Source: JAQVWU01 sp964628455 | GTDB lineage: Bacteria; Bacillota; Clostridia; Oscillospirales; CAG-272 | Length of the DNA stretch: 5,457 nt | Assembly (NCBI GenBank): GCA_964628455.1 | Contig: CAZVPD010000211.1 | Location: 1 to 5,457, forward strand | Direction: 5' to 3' | In this document: piece by piece, positions 4,125 to 5,457 of the stretch | How positions within the stretch are numbered: the first letter of the stretch is position 1 | Layout: every line of letters begins with the position of its first letter | Notes under the pieces: generated by a model | The model's database searches: none | Told to the model about the DNA's origin: nothing | What the model saw: only the letters and a program-made list of their open reading frames with translations | Made by a program: the position numbers and the translations under genes

Positions 4125-5457
4125 TTATTTTGAAATCATATCAAGCGTTTCCTCAAGCTGTTTCACTGCGGATATCTCGATTCTCGCATAGGTCGAAGAA
4201 AAGGGCGAATTCTGCTGCAGTATCGTATACAGAGCGGATTTTATACCGCCCCAGTCATAATAGAAAGCGACGTCATAGACGATGCTGTTAAAAACTATAT
4301 CCAGCATTTCGGCGGAATCCCCGTCGCGCGTTCCTTTTGTCATGATGGTCTGATCGATAAAAGCGGGTATCACATCCTGCTGCGAATAATAACCGAGGGC
4401 ATTGAGAACATTGCCGCACAATTCAAGATCCGAAGTTGTATTCGGAACAATCACAAAAGTCTGCCAGGAAGGATTCCCCGAGCTGTAATAACCGCTCTGT
4501 TCGGCGTTATATTTCGGATACGGCAGGATGCCGTAATCGGAGTCCATATTGCGGAGATCGAGAGCCACCAGAAGCTGCTGGCTGAAAAACAGAGTCTTGT
4601 TTTCGGAAAATCCCTTCATCAGCACTTCAAAGAACGGATTTACATGTCCTTTGTAATGGTCACCGGCCCAGAGGCAAACGGATCTGTCGTGGATGATCTC
4701 ATTGACACGCGCGACGATATTTTCAGCTTTTTCATTATTGATGACAAAGCTTATATCGCCGTTTTCGTTCTGCTCGGACAATCTCACCCCGCCGGCGTAT
4801 ACAAAACTCGTCGTCTCGTCATAACAGTATAATCCGACAAGACGTTCAGTCTGGTCAACCTCACCGTCCAAATCATCGCTTACATGGCGGACAAGTGAGA
4901 ACAACTCGTCTATCGTCCATGTCCCGTTTCCAACCATGTTATACGGCTCTTCAATGTTGTAATCCCCACCGATCTGTTTGTTGTAAAAGAGTATAACGGG
5001 AGCGGCGTAAGTCCAGAAGCAAAGGTCACCCGTGATCATATAATTGTGTCCCCTGATCTTGAGATATTCGACCGATTTACTGTCCCACCAGGAAGCGTCC
5101 ATGTCAAAATCCGTGATTTGATTGAGATCGTATATAGACGCACCTTTGCCGATCAGGGTCGGAAGCGACGTTCCGTTAGGCATCGCAAACTGAAACACCT
5201 CGTCGCCGGCGTTCATCGGCGTCAAAAGTTCGGCAGTGGAACTCTGCGCACTGATCGGATAAAACCCGATTGTAATATCGAACAATTCCTCGATTTTTTT
5301 GTTCCGCCTGTAAATAGCGGAGTTGATCGGTTCGGCAGCGTCCTCTTCACAGTAAGCTTCAATATATTTGTTGATCTGCCACGGTGAGGTTGTCCATTCA
5401 TTTGAACTGACGGTAAAAGCAGCGCCGCCGTAGGATATTTCGGGTGCGGCATACTCC
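4125..5457 (-). CDS. Extracellular solute-binding protein of a sugar-type ABC transporter, N-terminus outside window
   Basis: The frame is open from the window end to the TAA at 4127-4125, giving at least 443 residues; a TTG at 5285 is internal, not the start, because the preceding 57 codons are typical of the family (WTTSPWQINKYIEAY, then SAIYRRNKKIEELFDITI). Family 1 solute-binding proteins are lipoproteins that capture sugars or oligosaccharides outside the membrane for an ABC importer. Signs: the N-terminal 'AIY.RN..IEE.F.I' motif of a large clostridial subfamily, APVILFYNKQI around visible residues 152-162, NGTWTIDELFSL after it, DYGILPYPKYN around 307-317 (the usual hinge-region 'LPxPK'), and the C-terminal FIDQTIMTKGTRDGDSAEML with a D-x-x-S-x-x-M pattern typical of the last lobe. 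Many aromatic residues (WW, FWTY, YYSS) suit sugar stacking. The signal peptide and lipobox would lie beyond the window. It is followed by the esterase after 32 bp, in one operon; permeases, if linked, must be upstream of it, outside the window. Confidence 0.87.
   Translation of the reverse strand, partial: EYAAPEISYGGAAFTVSSNEWTTSPWQINKYIEAYCEEDAAEPINSAIYRRNKKIEELFDITIGFYPISAQSSTAELLTPMNAGDEVFQFAMPNGTSLPTLIGKGASIYDLNQITDFDMDASWWDSKSVEYLKIRGHNYMITGDLCFWTYAAPVILFYNKQIGGDYNIEEPYNMVGNGTWTIDELFSLVRHVSDDLDGEVDQTERLVGLYCYDETTSFVYAGGVRLSEQNENGDISFVINNEKAENIVARVNEIIHDRSVCLWAGDHYKGHVNPFFEVLMKGFSENKTLFFSQQLLVALDLRNMDSDYGILPYPKYNAEQSGYYSSGNPSWQTFVIVPNTTSDLELCGNVLNALGYYSQQDVIPAFIDQTIMTKGTRDGDSAEMLDIVFNSIVYDVAFYYDWGGIKSALYTILQQNSPFSSTYARIEISAVKQLEETLDMISK

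Noticed and set aside
5222..5452. 76-codon minus-strand frame at the window end
   Set aside because: Overlaps the solute-binding protein in another frame; the solute-binding frame runs through the region with typical family motifs.

Overview
The window looks like chromosomal DNA of an anaerobic, low-to-mid GC Gram-positive bacterium of the Clostridia (Oscillospirales/Lachnospirales-like), probably from a metagenome. This is inferred from purine-rich AGG-type ribosome binding sites, a consensus sigma-A promoter, a clostridial-style sugar ABC solute-binding protein, and a surface protein ending in QTSD, a membrane helix and a basic tail. No RNA gene, CRISPR array, transposase, phage gene or recognisable defence system is present.

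Layout. (1) Bases 1-143 read on the minus strand as an internal piece of an AcrB/HAE1-type RND efflux transporter. It stops abruptly at an in-frame TAG, and from about 145 the plus strand codes for the C-terminal part of an unrelated, uncharacterised protein ending at 567. This head-to-head join of two broken genes is either an assembly chimera or a real rearrangement. (2) 628-1671 (+) is a cytoplasmic serine hydrolase of the class C beta-lactamase/esterase fold, 60 bp downstream of the first gene and probably co-transcribed with it. (3) 1672-1890 is a regulatory gap with two dyads, a perfect TTGACA-17-TATAAT promoter, a small 5'-UTR hairpin and a ribosome binding site. (4) 1891-2856 (+) is an exported, membrane-anchored protein with one CBM9/DOMON-like domain. 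(5) 2857-3021, between convergent genes, holds two strong inverted repeats. (6) 3022-4092 (-) is an alpha/beta hydrolase of the acetyl-xylan-esterase/dienelactone-hydrolase type. (7) 4125 to the window end (-) is an extracellular solute-binding protein whose N-terminus lies outside; it is upstream of the esterase in the same minus-strand operon.

How the genes may work together (inference): the common theme is use of carbohydrate. A surface glycan-binding protein, a sugar or oligosaccharide uptake receptor and one or two intracellular esterases would fit capture, import and de-esterification of decorated plant or host glycans. Nothing here proves the substrate. The most checkable anomalies are the RND/unknown-protein junction near 143, the lone CBM9-like surface protein with its own consensus promoter, and the paired inverted repeats in the convergent gap.
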